Position numbers and translations under genes: made by a program
Notes under the pieces: model-generated
Seen by the model: the letters and a program-made list of their open reading frames with translations, nothing else
What the model was told of the DNA's origin: nothing
The model's database searches: none
Shown: in pieces, positions 5,985-13,549 of the stretch
Layout: each line of letters starts with the position of its first letter
Position numbering within the stretch: the stretch's first letter is position 1
Assembly: GCA_964463865.1 (NCBI GenBank)
Contig: CAYXDX010000026.1
Span: forward strand, 1-18,654
Direction: 5' to 3'
Source: Ferroglobus sp964463865
GTDB taxonomy: Archaea; Halobacteriota; Archaeoglobi; Archaeoglobales; Archaeoglobaceae
DNA: 18,654 nucleotides

Positions 5985-6176
5985 TCACTTCCAGATTTTA
6001 TCCAGCTCCTCGTCTTCTCTCTCGCTTATTACCTTAATCTCCATGAGCCTCCAGCCGTGCCTGTCTTTAAAGAGCGCCATTGGTCTTCCCTTACACTCAA
6101 CGACCTGAACCTCTGCGAAATACCTGTGCTTTTTTCTGCACACGGGACAGAGCACTTCAACTTCTTCCGTACTCAT
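5985..6176 (-). CDS. Small CxxC protein, function unknown, last gene of the manC operon
   Basis: A 63-aa soluble, charged protein with one CPVC knuckle at residues 10-13 and a third Cys at 28. It has no signal or membrane segment. The CPVC close to the N-terminus suggests a small zinc-ribbon-like or redox motif, but only one full CxxC pair is present, so a complete zinc ribbon is not supported. GAGGT seven bases before the ATG is a good ribosome-binding site. The start overlaps the end of the guanylyltransferase/isomerase gene by 20 nt, so it is probably translated from the same message. I do not recognise a family. Confidence 0.7.
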   Translation of the reverse strand: MSTEEVEVLCPVCRKKHRYFAEVQVVECKGRPMALFKDRHGWRLMEIKVISEREDEELDKIWK

Positions 6177-7494
6177 CTTCGAACCTCACTATGTCGTCCT
6201 CTTCGAGGTATTCGCCGATCGAAACTTCTATTACCTCGAGCGGTATTTTTCCGGGATTTTCGAGTCTGTGCTTAACTCCTGCCGGAACGAAAGTGCTCTC
6301 TCCTCTCCTCAGGAAGAATTCCTTGTCTCCTACTCGCACTTTTGCGATTCCGCTCACGACTATCCAGTTCTCGCTTCTGTGCATGTGCATGTGGAGGCTG
6401 AGCTTTTCGTTCGGCTTGACTGTGAGCTTCTTTATCTTGTAAAAGTTCGACGACTCGAGAATCGTGTAGCTGCCCCACGGCTTTGCGACTGTTAAGTGCT
6501 CTAAAACTCTTTTATCGCCCCTCTCCTTGAGGATGTTGACGATCTCCTTGACCCTCTCCGCTTCCCCCCTCTTGCAAACGAGCAAGACGTCTTTCGTGTC
6601 TATTATTAGGTAGTCTTCGAGGTCGATTCCCGCGACGAGCCTCTCGCTTATGACGAGGTTCTTTTCCGAATCTACTCCTATGAACTCTCCGAGAACGGCG
6701 TTGTCGTTTCCGTCCTTTTTCATGATCTCGTAAAGCGAGTCGTAACTTCCGAGGTCGCTCCAGGTAATCTTCATCGGAACGACCGCGGCTTTGTCCGTCT
6801 TCTCCATGACCGCGTAATCGACGCTCGTGCTTTCGCAGGCTTCGTATCCGTCTCTCACACTCCTCCTGAAGTATTCGATCAGTCCTGGGTATAGCCTTTC
6901 CACTTCCTCGAGGAACAGCTCAGCGTCGAACATGAACATTCCGCTGTTCCAGAAGTATCCGCGATTTACGTACTCCTTTGCTCGCTCGATGTCCGGTTTT
7001 TCCACGAATTCGTCCACCTTGAATATTCCGTCTCCTATTTTTTCTCCCGGTTTGATGTATCCGTAACCCGTGTGGGGTTTCGTTGGCGCGATTCCGAACG
7101 TTATAAGATATTCTCGCGCGAAGTTCTTGGCGAGCCTGAAGTAGCTTTCGAGATCTCCTTCGACGTAGTGGTCTGATGGTAGAACGAGCATCGTTCCCTC
7201 CTCCACCTCGAGTGCTCCGTAGACTATCGCCGGAAAAGTGTTCTTTCCTTCCGGCTCGACGAGAATGTTGCAGTTGGCTCCGATCTCGTTGAGCTGTTCG
7301 CTTATGAGGAACTTGAACTCTTCACTGGCCACGATGTATACGTCGCTCTCGTCAGTCAGCTTTAAAGCTCTCTCGACTGTGAGCTGTAAGAGTGACTTGT
7401 TGTTCCAGATTCTCAGGAATTGCTTAGGGAACTTTTCTCTGCTTAGGGGAAACAGCCGCGTCCCCTTGCCGCCGGCGAGTATGAGAACCTTCAT
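6157..7494 (-). CDS. manC: Bifunctional mannose-1-phosphate guanylyltransferase / mannose-6-phosphate isomerase
   Basis: Makes GDP-mannose from mannose-1-phosphate and GTP, and interconverts fructose-6-phosphate and mannose-6-phosphate. It feeds cell-surface glycan and glycoprotein synthesis and possibly compatible solutes such as mannosylglycerate. The nucleotidyltransferase signature AGGKGTRLFPLSR (7-19) with FPKQFL, the GYGYIKPG loop and FVEKPD fill the first 330 residues. A type II isomerase cupin follows, beginning VAKPWGSY at about 336, with metal-ligand candidates H368, H370, H372 and E375 in the SLHMHMHRSENW block and H409 in PAGVKHRLENPG. The 445-aa length is slightly short for the family but both domains look complete. 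It starts 9 nt after the upstream membrane-protein gene and has no strong ribosome-binding site, so coupled expression is likely. Confidence 0.94.
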   Translation of the reverse strand: MKVLILAGGKGTRLFPLSREKFPKQFLRIWNNKSLLQLTVERALKLTDESDVYIVASEEFKFLISEQLNEIGANCNILVEPEGKNTFPAIVYGALEVEEGTMLVLPSDHYVEGDLESYFRLAKNFAREYLITFGIAPTKPHTGYGYIKPGEKIGDGIFKVDEFVEKPDIERAKEYVNRGYFWNSGMFMFDAELFLEEVERLYPGLIEYFRRSVRDGYEACESTSVDYAVMEKTDKAAVVPMKITWSDLGSYDSLYEIMKKDGNDNAVLGEFIGVDSEKNLVISERLVAGIDLEDYLIIDTKDVLLVCKRGEAERVKEIVNILKERGDKRVLEHLTVAKPWGSYTILESSNFYKIKKLTVKPNEKLSLHMHMHRSENWIVVSGIAKVRVGDKEFFLRRGESTFVPAGVKHRLENPGKIPLEVIEVSIGEYLEEDDIVRFEDEYGRS

Positions 7495-7503
7495 GTTATC
7501 TTA

Positions 7504-8100
7504 TTAAGCTCCGTGCTTAATAATCGTTTTCTTAAAGTTCGTCAAGTAATCTACGGCGCCTACGAAAGCGACGACGAGTCCTGCTATAACATCCTCTTTC
7601 CCGTGGAGGATTTTCGGCGGTTTGAAAGCTTTGAACGAGATGTAGGTTAACGCGAGGACGGTAGAAATCGTGGCCACGCTAAACGACGTAACGACTTTTG
7701 CAAGTTCGAGTTTCGTCTTCGCCGCGAGCATCAACGATATGAGTGGAACGCACGGCGATATGCCTAAGATCAACAAAATCGTAACCGACGTCGTGCGAAC
7801 GTGGTCGTGCCTTTTGAGGGCTGAGAAGATTGAGTATCCAAGCCCCGTGGCTATTAGAATCGCAGGAGATAGGCTTTCCACAACTTTCGCGAGACTCAAA
7901 ACGTTCAGGCCTTCTCTCAGCATCATGCCGATAGCAACCGATGTCAGAACGTGGACGGTGGCCGCGGCAAAGGAAAACGCCAACGTCTTTTTTATTCCCC
8001 AGTTCCTCGCTTTTCCTAAAACCGCAAACGGAACGTAGTGATCTGGAGCCAACGAGTGAATTACCGCGACGCTTACGGACGCGAAGGTCGGAATGTTCAT
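7504..8100 (-). CDS. NicO/UreH-like membrane protein, putative metal transporter
   Basis: A 198-aa protein with about six hydrophobic helices. Features of the nickel/cobalt exporter-like NicO/UreH group are H15...PDHY (D20, H21) in the first helix, H50 in the second, a His-bearing RHDH loop at 97-100 and GISPCVPL (113-120) in the fourth. In relatives such as RcnA and NiCoT the HxxxxDH motif binds Ni or Co. Here PDHY replaces ADH, so the substrate is uncertain and the protein may belong to the broader UreH/TauE-like superfamily. GAGGTG a few bases before the ATG supports the start. It appears to be the first gene of a three-gene operon with manC; no functional link between metal transport and GDP-mannose is evident. 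Confidence 0.72.
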   Translation of the reverse strand: MNIPTFASVSVAVIHSLAPDHYVPFAVLGKARNWGIKKTLAFSFAAATVHVLTSVAIGMMLREGLNVLSLAKVVESLSPAILIATGLGYSIFSALKRHDHVRTTSVTILLILGISPCVPLISLMLAAKTKLELAKVVTSFSVATISTVLALTYISFKAFKPPKILHGKEDVIAGLVVAFVGAVDYLTNFKKTIIKHGA

Positions 8101-8259
8101 CGCAGCACCTCACATTTACTTTACAGCGTATCAAATAGATTTTACTTAAAAACTTTTTTGAGTATTAATTGATTATTTTTATAATTTTCATTGTAAGATG
8201 ATGGAATTCATAATATTCGAGAATTTTCCTTATTTTTATACTAATGCTCGTTCACAAAG

Positions 8260-8268
8260 CTTATATAA
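8260..8268 (+). promoter_or_regulatory. TATA box of the trp operon
   Basis: CTTATATAA, preceded by ACAAAG at the BRE position, predicts a transcription start near 8289-8290, immediately before the ribosome-binding site AAGGAGGTG at 8292-8300. It lies downstream of the longest-frame ATG at 8244 and so argues that this ATG is not the trpC start. I saw no TGTACA TrpY-type operator nearby. Confidence 0.6.
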
Positions 8269-8291
8269 CAGTTAGTAGGAATATTCTCATC

Positions 8292-8300
8292 AAGGAGGTG
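8292..8300 (+). promoter_or_regulatory. Strong ribosome-binding site that decides the trpC start
   Basis: AAGGAGGTG is a near-full complement of the archaeal 16S rRNA 3' end. Downstream in-frame starts are TTG at 8310 (9 nt spacing) and GTG at 8313 (12 nt). An ATG at 8302 is out of frame and opens only a 23-codon frame. Confidence 0.65.
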
Positions 8301-8309
8301 CATGCATAT

Positions 8310-9008
8310 TTGGTGCGAAAAAGTCTTGCAGATTCCGTTAAGAAAAGGAAAGAAGAAGGACTCAATCCGGTAATAGCGGAGATAAAGGTCTTCTCTCCGA
8401 AATACGGAGACCTGCTGAGGGGGAGAAGCATATTTCAAATTCTGAAAATTTACGAAAGCTGCGGAGTTTCCGGAATTTCCTACATAACGGAGAAAAAGCA
8501 CTTTAGAGGTGATTTTGAAGTATTCAGAGAGATCTGCAGGGAAGCGAGCCTTCCGGTCTTGAGGAAGGACTTCGTAACGAGTAAGGAAGAAATCGAAAAG
8601 ACGGCGGAAGCGGAAGCATCTGCTATTCTTCTGATAGCGAGTATTTTAAGAGAAAAAACGGCTGAGTTTGTCGACTACTCTCACGAACACGGGCTTGAGA
8701 CGGTTGTGGAGGTTCACAGAATCGAGGACGTTAACGTCGCGAATCAGACGAAGTCGGACTTCGTCGGAATAAACAACAGAGACATCTTCCTGTTGGAGAA
8801 AGACGACGGGAGCGTCGAAGTGACGAAGAGGCTTGCGAAGTTCGTAAAAAGCTCCTTTTTGAAAATAAGCGAGAGCGGGATAAGGGACGTCGAAGATCTG
8901 AAGGTCGCTCTCTCCTTCTGCGATGCAGCTCTCGTTGGCACGGCATTCATGCTCGCCGAGAACTTGGAAGAAGTCGTCAGAAAGTTCGTAGGTGTTGGAT
9001 ATGCTTGA
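8310..9008 (+). CDS. trpC: Indole-3-glycerol-phosphate synthase
   Basis: Closes the indole ring by converting CdRP to indole-3-glycerol phosphate, the fourth step from chorismate. The TIM barrel carries all signatures. Numbering from the TTG: AEIKVFSPKYG at about 23-33 (E24, K26), LRKDF with catalytic K86, VEV with E134, GINNRD with N155 and SESGI near 187. At 232 aa it is slightly shorter than typical. I start it at TTG 8310, with GTG 8313 nearly as likely, because the strong ribosome-binding site and the TATA box lie upstream of it. The in-frame ATG at 8244 would precede the promoter and add 22 residues with no counterpart in the enzyme. It is the first gene of the operon and overlaps trpD by 8 nt. 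Confidence 0.93.
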   Translation: MVRKSLADSVKKRKEEGLNPVIAEIKVFSPKYGDLLRGRSIFQILKIYESCGVSGISYITEKKHFRGDFEVFREICREASLPVLRKDFVTSKEEIEKTAEAEASAILLIASILREKTAEFVDYSHEHGLETVVEVHRIEDVNVANQTKSDFVGINNRDIFLLEKDDGSVEVTKRLAKFVKSSFLKISESGIRDVEDLKVALSFCDAALVGTAFMLAENLEEVVRKFVGVGYA

Positions 9009-9975
9009 TAGGATTGTGGAAAGGAGAAACCTCCGGTTTGAGGAGGCCTACGAACTTTTCGAAAGCCTGCTGCGGGAAGACGAAGTTAGAGTCTCAGCGA
9101 TACTTTCAGCCCTCCAAACGAAAGGGTATACTGCTGAAGAGTTGGCAGGGTTTTCGAAAGCGATGAGGGATCGAGCTGTGAAGGTAAATCTCGGAGAGGT
9201 TGTAGACACCGCTGGAACCGGAGGAGACAACTCCAGGACGATAAACGTAAGCACGGCGTCGGCCCTTCTACTTTCAAACTTCGTTAGGGTGGCGAAACAC
9301 GGAAACGTCGCTGTAACCTCCAGAAGTGGCTCGGCAAACGTGCTTGAGTCCTTGGGAGTAAGGTACGCGCTAAGTCCGGAGGAAGCGAAAGCTATGATAG
9401 AAAAAACGAACTTCACGTTCCTCTTCGCACCTCTCTATCACCGTGCGCTCTCGAAGTTGTCTCCGGTGAGAAGGAAGCTGGGAGTTAGGACGATATTCAA
9501 CGTCGTCGGACCGCTTTCGAATCCGGCAAACCCTACTGCCCAGCTCGTCGGAGTTTTTTCGGAGGATCTCGTAGAGGTTGTTGCAGAGGCTCTGTGCTTG
9601 CTTGAAGTAGAGAGGGCGGTGGTTGTACACGGAAACGGTCTCGACGAGGCTAATCCGAGAGGTGAGAGCGTCGTGGCGGAGGTCGATAACGGCGTGGACG
9701 TTTATAAGATAGCTCCGGAAGACTTTGGCCTGAAAAGGGTGAGAATCGTCCCGTGTGGGAGCAGCGAGGAGAGTGCCGAGAGAATTAGAGCAGTGTTCTA
9801 TGGTAGGGGACTCGAAGAAGATCGGATCTTCATCCTTCTGAACACGGCTTTAGCCTTTTACTCGGCAGGATTCGACGACTTTCTCGAATGCAGAGACCTC
9901 GCGAAGGAATCTCTCGCCAGAATGCCCTTAAAACTTGGTGAGATCGTATGCTCGTCAAAAAACTTGAGAGAGTAA
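9001..9975 (+). CDS. trpD: Anthranilate phosphoribosyltransferase
   Basis: Attaches anthranilate to PRPP to form phosphoribosyl-anthranilate. The 324-aa length is normal. The PRPP and magnesium motif GTGGD is at 72-76, followed by NVSTASALL, KHGN at 99-102 and SRSGSANVLE, then LFAPLYHRAL and RTIFNVVGPLSNPA in the C-terminal domain. I choose ATG 9001 over the GTG nine bases upstream because AGGTG at 8990-8994 sits 6 nt before this ATG and would be part of the longer reading frame. There is no fusion to trpG or trpC as seen in some archaea and bacteria. It overlaps trpC by 8 nt and trpE by 28 nt, indicating translational coupling. Confidence 0.95.
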   Translation: MLDRIVERRNLRFEEAYELFESLLREDEVRVSAILSALQTKGYTAEELAGFSKAMRDRAVKVNLGEVVDTAGTGGDNSRTINVSTASALLLSNFVRVAKHGNVAVTSRSGSANVLESLGVRYALSPEEAKAMIEKTNFTFLFAPLYHRALSKLSPVRRKLGVRTIFNVVGPLSNPANPTAQLVGVFSEDLVEVVAEALCLLEVERAVVVHGNGLDEANPRGESVVAEVDNGVDVYKIAPEDFGLKRVRIVPCGSSEESAERIRAVFYGRGLEEDRIFILLNTALAFYSAGFDDFLECRDLAKESLARMPLKLGEIVCSSKNLRE

Positions 9976-11231
9976 GTCCTTTGAAACTTTACTCCGTTCT
10001 TAGAGAGAGCGATTATCCGTTCATCCTCGAGTCGGCAACAAAGCACGAGAAGAAAGCAAGGTTCAGCTACGTTTCTGCAAACCCCGAATTCGTTGTGGAG
10101 GTAAAGGACTTTACAAAGGTCGACGGGGAAATATTCAGTTACGAGAGCAATCCGTTCAAATCTCTGAAAGAACTCCACAGGTCCGTCGGCAGAACTCCTT
10201 TTAAGTTCTCCTGCGGATTCGTGGGTTACTTCTCTTACGACTGCGTTCACAACTACATCGGGGGGAGCATAGAAGAAAGTTCGGTTTTCGCCTTTTACAC
10301 GTCGACCTTCATTTACGATCACGCAAGCAACTCCCTCTACTACTTCAGCTTGGAAAACGACCTGAAAGATGCCGAAAAAGTGGTTAAAAAAGCTAAAAGA
10401 ACGAAAATCGAAGAAGTTGACGCGGAAGGGTGTGTAAGCGGGTGTGACATGGGTAAGGAAGAGTTCGAAAAAGCCGTGGAGAAGGCGAAGGAATACATTT
10501 ACGACGGAGAAGTATTTCAGGTCGTTCTCTCCCGGGAATACGAAGTGTCCACGAACCTCGATCCTTTTCAGGTGTACGTCAGGCTCAGGAAAATAAATCC
10601 AAGTCCATACATGTTCTGTCTCGAGTTCGAAAAGAGTGTTGTCGGCGCGTCACCGGAGACGCTCGTGTCCGTTGAAGGAAGGCTCGTAAAGGTAAATCCG
10701 ATAGCCGGGACGGTTGGTAAAGATGAGGGTAGCGCGGAGGAGTTGCTTGGAGACGAAAAAGAGAAGGCCGAACACGTAATGCTCGTCGACCTTGCGAGAA
10801 ACGACGTGAGGAAAGTCTGCGAAGCCGGAAGCGTGAAAGTCGAGAGGTTCATGGAGGTCGTCAGTTACAGCCACGTCGTGCACATAGAGAGCGAGGTTGT
10901 TGGCGTGCTGAGAAGTAACTGCAACGTTTTGGATGCCGTGGAAGCGTGTTTTCCCGCGGGCACTCTAACTGGAGCTCCCAAAGTTAGAGCAATGGAGATA
11001 ATAGACGAGCTCGAAGCGTCTCGGAGGAGAGTTTACGGAGGAGGGGTCGGTTACGTCTCCGCTGACGGAAACTCCGACATTGCGATAGCGATAAGGATGG
11101 TAGAAATCGACGAAAAAGCGAGGGTAAGAGCGGGAGCAGGAATAGTTGCCGATTCTATTCCTGAAAGAGAATTTTACGAGACGGAAAAGAAGATGCGCGC
11201 GACTCTGATCTCTCTCGGGGTGAGAGAGTGA
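9948..11231 (+). CDS. trpE: Anthranilate synthase component I
   Basis: With TrpG it makes anthranilate from chorismate and glutamine, the committed and normally feedback-inhibited step. The 427-aa length is in the short archaeal range. The N-terminal domain keeps LES at 27-29, the element that binds tryptophan in feedback-sensitive TrpE and is an argument against PabB. The chorismate-binding domain has INPSPYMF, GASPE at 233-237, HVMLVDLARND at 276-286, FPAGTLTGAPKVRAM at 335-349 and RAGAGIVADS near the C-terminus. PIAGT (251-255) is followed by VGKDEGS instead of the common RPRG, so this loop is a few residues shorter. The ribosome-binding site GGTGA precedes the ATG by about 6 nt. Confidence 0.95.
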   Translation: MLVKKLERVSPLKLYSVLRESDYPFILESATKHEKKARFSYVSANPEFVVEVKDFTKVDGEIFSYESNPFKSLKELHRSVGRTPFKFSCGFVGYFSYDCVHNYIGGSIEESSVFAFYTSTFIYDHASNSLYYFSLENDLKDAEKVVKKAKRTKIEEVDAEGCVSGCDMGKEEFEKAVEKAKEYIYDGEVFQVVLSREYEVSTNLDPFQVYVRLRKINPSPYMFCLEFEKSVVGASPETLVSVEGRLVKVNPIAGTVGKDEGSAEELLGDEKEKAEHVMLVDLARNDVRKVCEAGSVKVERFMEVVSYSHVVHIESEVVGVLRSNCNVLDAVEACFPAGTLTGAPKVRAMEIIDELEASRRRVYGGGVGYVSADGNSDIAIAIRMVEIDEKARVRAGAGIVADSIPEREFYETEKKMRATLISLGVRE

Positions 11232-11809
11232 TAGTCGTGGTAGACAACCGGGACTCGTTCGTGTGGAACCTTGTCGAGTACGTGTCGATCTTCGATGAAG
11301 TCAAGATAGTTCCGAACTCCGCCAGTTACGGTGACGTGAAAAAGTTAAACCCTGACGGTATAATAATCTCTCCGGGTCCGGGAAGTCCGAACAACGAGAG
11401 GGATGTTGGAAATTCTCCAGAGATTGTGGAAAATGCCGATGTTCCCGTGCTCGGCGTCTGTCTCGGACACCAGATAATAGCGAGTGTTTTTGGTGGTGTA
11501 ATCGGCAAGGTTAAACCCGTCCACGGAAAGTCGAGCCTCGTCGAACACGACGGGAAAGGAATATTCAAAGGCGTAAAAAATCCCCTCAGAGCTGGCAGGT
11601 ATCACTCTCTTGCGGTTCTGGAACCTCCAGACGGTTTCGAAGTTTCAGCGAGGGCTGACGGAGTAATAATGGGTTTGAGGAGTAAGGACGGAAGCGTCGA
11701 AGGTGTTCAGTTCCACCCAGAGAGCGTCTTAACTCCGAGAGAGGAGGGTTTGAAAATGATCAGGAACTTTTTGGTGATCTGCGATGTTCTTGAAGATTTG
11801 TGGGATTAG
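11228..11809 (+). CDS. trpG: Anthranilate synthase component II, glutamine amidotransferase
   Basis: Hydrolyses glutamine and passes ammonia to TrpE. It is a stand-alone class I amidotransferase of 193 aa, the usual size. The triad is complete: C78 in GVCLGHQ, H163 and E165 in FHPES. Other family blocks are DNRDSFVWNL at 6-15, SPGPGSPN at 48-55 and VHGKSS at 98-103, the last typical of TrpG/PabA. The start is GTG, whose last two bases are the first two of the trpE stop (GTGA overlap), with GGGGTGAG just upstream as ribosome-binding site. Because no separate pabA is seen here it could also serve PabB, but that cannot be judged from this window. Confidence 0.95.
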   Translation: MIVVVDNRDSFVWNLVEYVSIFDEVKIVPNSASYGDVKKLNPDGIIISPGPGSPNNERDVGNSPEIVENADVPVLGVCLGHQIIASVFGGVIGKVKPVHGKSSLVEHDGKGIFKGVKNPLRAGRYHSLAVLEPPDGFEVSARADGVIMGLRSKDGSVEGVQFHPESVLTPREEGLKMIRNFLVICDVLEDLWD

Positions 11810-12392
11810 GAGTTTGAACGAACTTGAACTCGTAGAAAAATACGCGGACGCGACGGGCGTCGTCGTGGAGAGTAACTCGAAGAGAAAGGTAGAAATCGAA
11901 AGAGCCAGGGAAATAATAGAGTCTGCGGAGATCCCGGTGTTCGTGGTTTCAACGTGTGAAAGTCTGAACGGCTGGATAGAGATACTGGAGAAAACAGAAG
12001 CGGAATTTCTCCAAGTTCACGGCGATTTACCTCCCGAAGACTTTTTAAAGCTGAAGGAACTCGGCGTTAGGATCGCGAAAGTTTTCGTCGTCAGAAAAAC
12101 CTCCAGTTACCTAAGCGAAGCGACGAGAATTTTGGAAAGGATGAACGAGTACGAAGCGGACTTATTCATTCTCGATTCGGGAGCTGGTAGCGGAAAGACA
12201 CACGATTGGAGGGTGAGCAAGCTCGTTTCCGAGAGAAAGGAGATCGTTCTCGCGGGCGGATTGACGCCAGAAAACGTAAGGAAAGCTGTAGAGTTCGTTA
12301 AGCCGTTTGGTGTGGACGTTTCGAGCGGAGTTGAAAGGAACGGGGTTAAAGACGGGGCGTTAATAAGGAAATTCGTGGAGGCTTTAAAATGA
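11784..12392 (+). CDS. trpF: Phosphoribosylanthranilate isomerase
   Basis: Isomerises phosphoribosyl-anthranilate to CdRP, the substrate of TrpC. It is a 202-aa TIM barrel. KICGI puts the general base at C6; D131 in ILDSGAGSGKTHDW is the general acid; VHGDL at 78-82, LAGGLTPENV and GVDVSSGVE form the phosphate-binding end of the barrel. The family is often poorly conserved, yet all catalytic blocks are present. The ATG lies inside the end of trpG (26-nt overlap), with GGTGAT about 6 nt upstream as ribosome-binding site. The length is normal and there is no fusion to trpC. Confidence 0.94.
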   Translation: MFLKICGIRSLNELELVEKYADATGVVVESNSKRKVEIERAREIIESAEIPVFVVSTCESLNGWIEILEKTEAEFLQVHGDLPPEDFLKLKELGVRIAKVFVVRKTSSYLSEATRILERMNEYEADLFILDSGAGSGKTHDWRVSKLVSERKEIVLAGGLTPENVRKAVEFVKPFGVDVSSGVERNGVKDGALIRKFVEALK

Positions 12393-13549
12393 AGTTCGGC
12401 GAGTTTGGTGGAAGATTTGTTCCGGAAACTCTGATCGAGCCACTTGAGGAGTTGGAAGAAGCTTACGAGAGGTTTAAGGAAGACGAAGAGTTTAACAGAG
12501 AGTTGAGCTATTACCTGAGAAACTACGCCGGCAGACCAACTCCGCTATACTTCGCGGAAAACCTGACGAAGAAAGTTGGAGGAGCGAAAATATATCTTAA
12601 GAGAGAAGACCTGCTCCATGGAGGGGCGCACAAGATAAACAACACGATAGGGCAAGCTCTTCTGGCAAAGAAGATGGGTAAGAAGAGATTGATAGCTGAA
12701 ACTGGAGCCGGTCAGCATGGAGTAGCGACCGCTATGGCGGGAGCGCTTTTCGGAATGAAAACGGAGATATACATGGGTGCCGAAGACGTGGAGAGGCAGA
12801 AGACGAACGTCTTCAGAATGAAACTTCTCGGGGCGAGAGTAATACCGGTCGAGAGCGGGACGAAGACGCTTAAAGACGCTATAAACGAAGCACTCAGAGA
12901 CTGGGTGTCGAGTTTTAAAACTACTCACTACCTCATAGGCTCGGTGGTTGGTCCGCACCCCTATCCGACCATCGTTAGAGACTTTCAGAGCGTTATCGGA
13001 AAGGAAACGAAGTCTCAAATTCTCGAAGTGGAGGGAAGTCTTCCAGACGTTATCGTAGCTTGCGTTGGTGGTGGGAGTAACGCGATAGGCATATTCCACC
13101 CGTTCATCGAGGAAAACGTAATGCTTGTTGGTGTTGAGGCTGGGGGGAAGGGGTTGGAAAGCGGAAAACATGCCGCCTCGCTAACGGCTGGTAGTAAAGG
13201 AGTTCTCCACGGCATGCTCTCTTACTTCCTCCAGGACGAGGACGGACAGATGATAGACACGCACAGCGTGGCTCCTGGCTTGGATTATCCAGGAGTCGGC
13301 CCGGAGCATGCGTACCTGAAGGAAGTCGGTAGAGTGGAATACGTGACCGTGAAAGACCACGACGCTTTGAAAGCGTTCGTCGAACTTTCGAGAACTGAGG
13401 GAATCCTTCCAGCTCTGGAATCTGCTCACGCTCTGGCGTACGCGATGAAGCTTGCCGAAAACATGGACAGAGACGAGGTAATTGTGGTCAATCTGTCCGG
13501 AAGGGGAGACAAAGATCTCGAAATCGTAAGGAGGGAGATTGGTGTTTGA
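12389..13549 (+). CDS. trpB: Tryptophan synthase beta chain, class 1
   Basis: Condenses indole, received through a tunnel from TrpA, with serine in a PLP-dependent reaction. It is 386 aa, as expected for TrpB1. The N-terminus GEFGGRFVPETL is the class-1 signature. The PLP lysine is K82 in GGAHKINNT, and ETGAGQHG, GGGSNAIG at about residue 230 and NLSGRGDKD near the C-terminus are all present. It overlaps trpF by 4 nt (ATGA) and trpA by 8 nt, so TrpB and TrpA are probably made in step as the alpha2-beta2 complex. It is clearly distinct from the TrpB2 at 365-1657: the N-terminus differs and SHKPN there replaces HKINN here. Confidence 0.96.
   Translation: MKFGEFGGRFVPETLIEPLEELEEAYERFKEDEEFNRELSYYLRNYAGRPTPLYFAENLTKKVGGAKIYLKREDLLHGGAHKINNTIGQALLAKKMGKKRLIAETGAGQHGVATAMAGALFGMKTEIYMGAEDVERQKTNVFRMKLLGARVIPVESGTKTLKDAINEALRDWVSSFKTTHYLIGSVVGPHPYPTIVRDFQSVIGKETKSQILEVEGSLPDVIVACVGGGSNAIGIFHPFIEENVMLVGVEAGGKGLESGKHAASLTAGSKGVLHGMLSYFLQDEDGQMIDTHSVAPGLDYPGVGPEHAYLKEVGRVEYVTVKDHDALKAFVELSRTEGILPALESAHALAYAMKLAENMDRDEVIVVNLSGRGDKDLEIVRREIGV

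Noticed and set aside
8244..8309. ATG at 8244 as the trpC start
   Set aside because: It lies upstream of the TATA box and of the strong ribosome-binding site, and the extra residues have no counterpart in the enzyme.
8302..8373. 23-codon frame starting ATG just after the trpC ribosome-binding site, containing one Trp codon (possible leader peptide)
   Set aside because: Only one tryptophan codon, no terminator/antiterminator hairpins, and the ATG is too close to the ribosome-binding site. Archaeal attenuation of this kind is not established.
12545..13171. 208-codon frame antisense to trpB
   Set aside because: Lies wholly opposite a well-conserved gene and has no recognisable domain or start signals.
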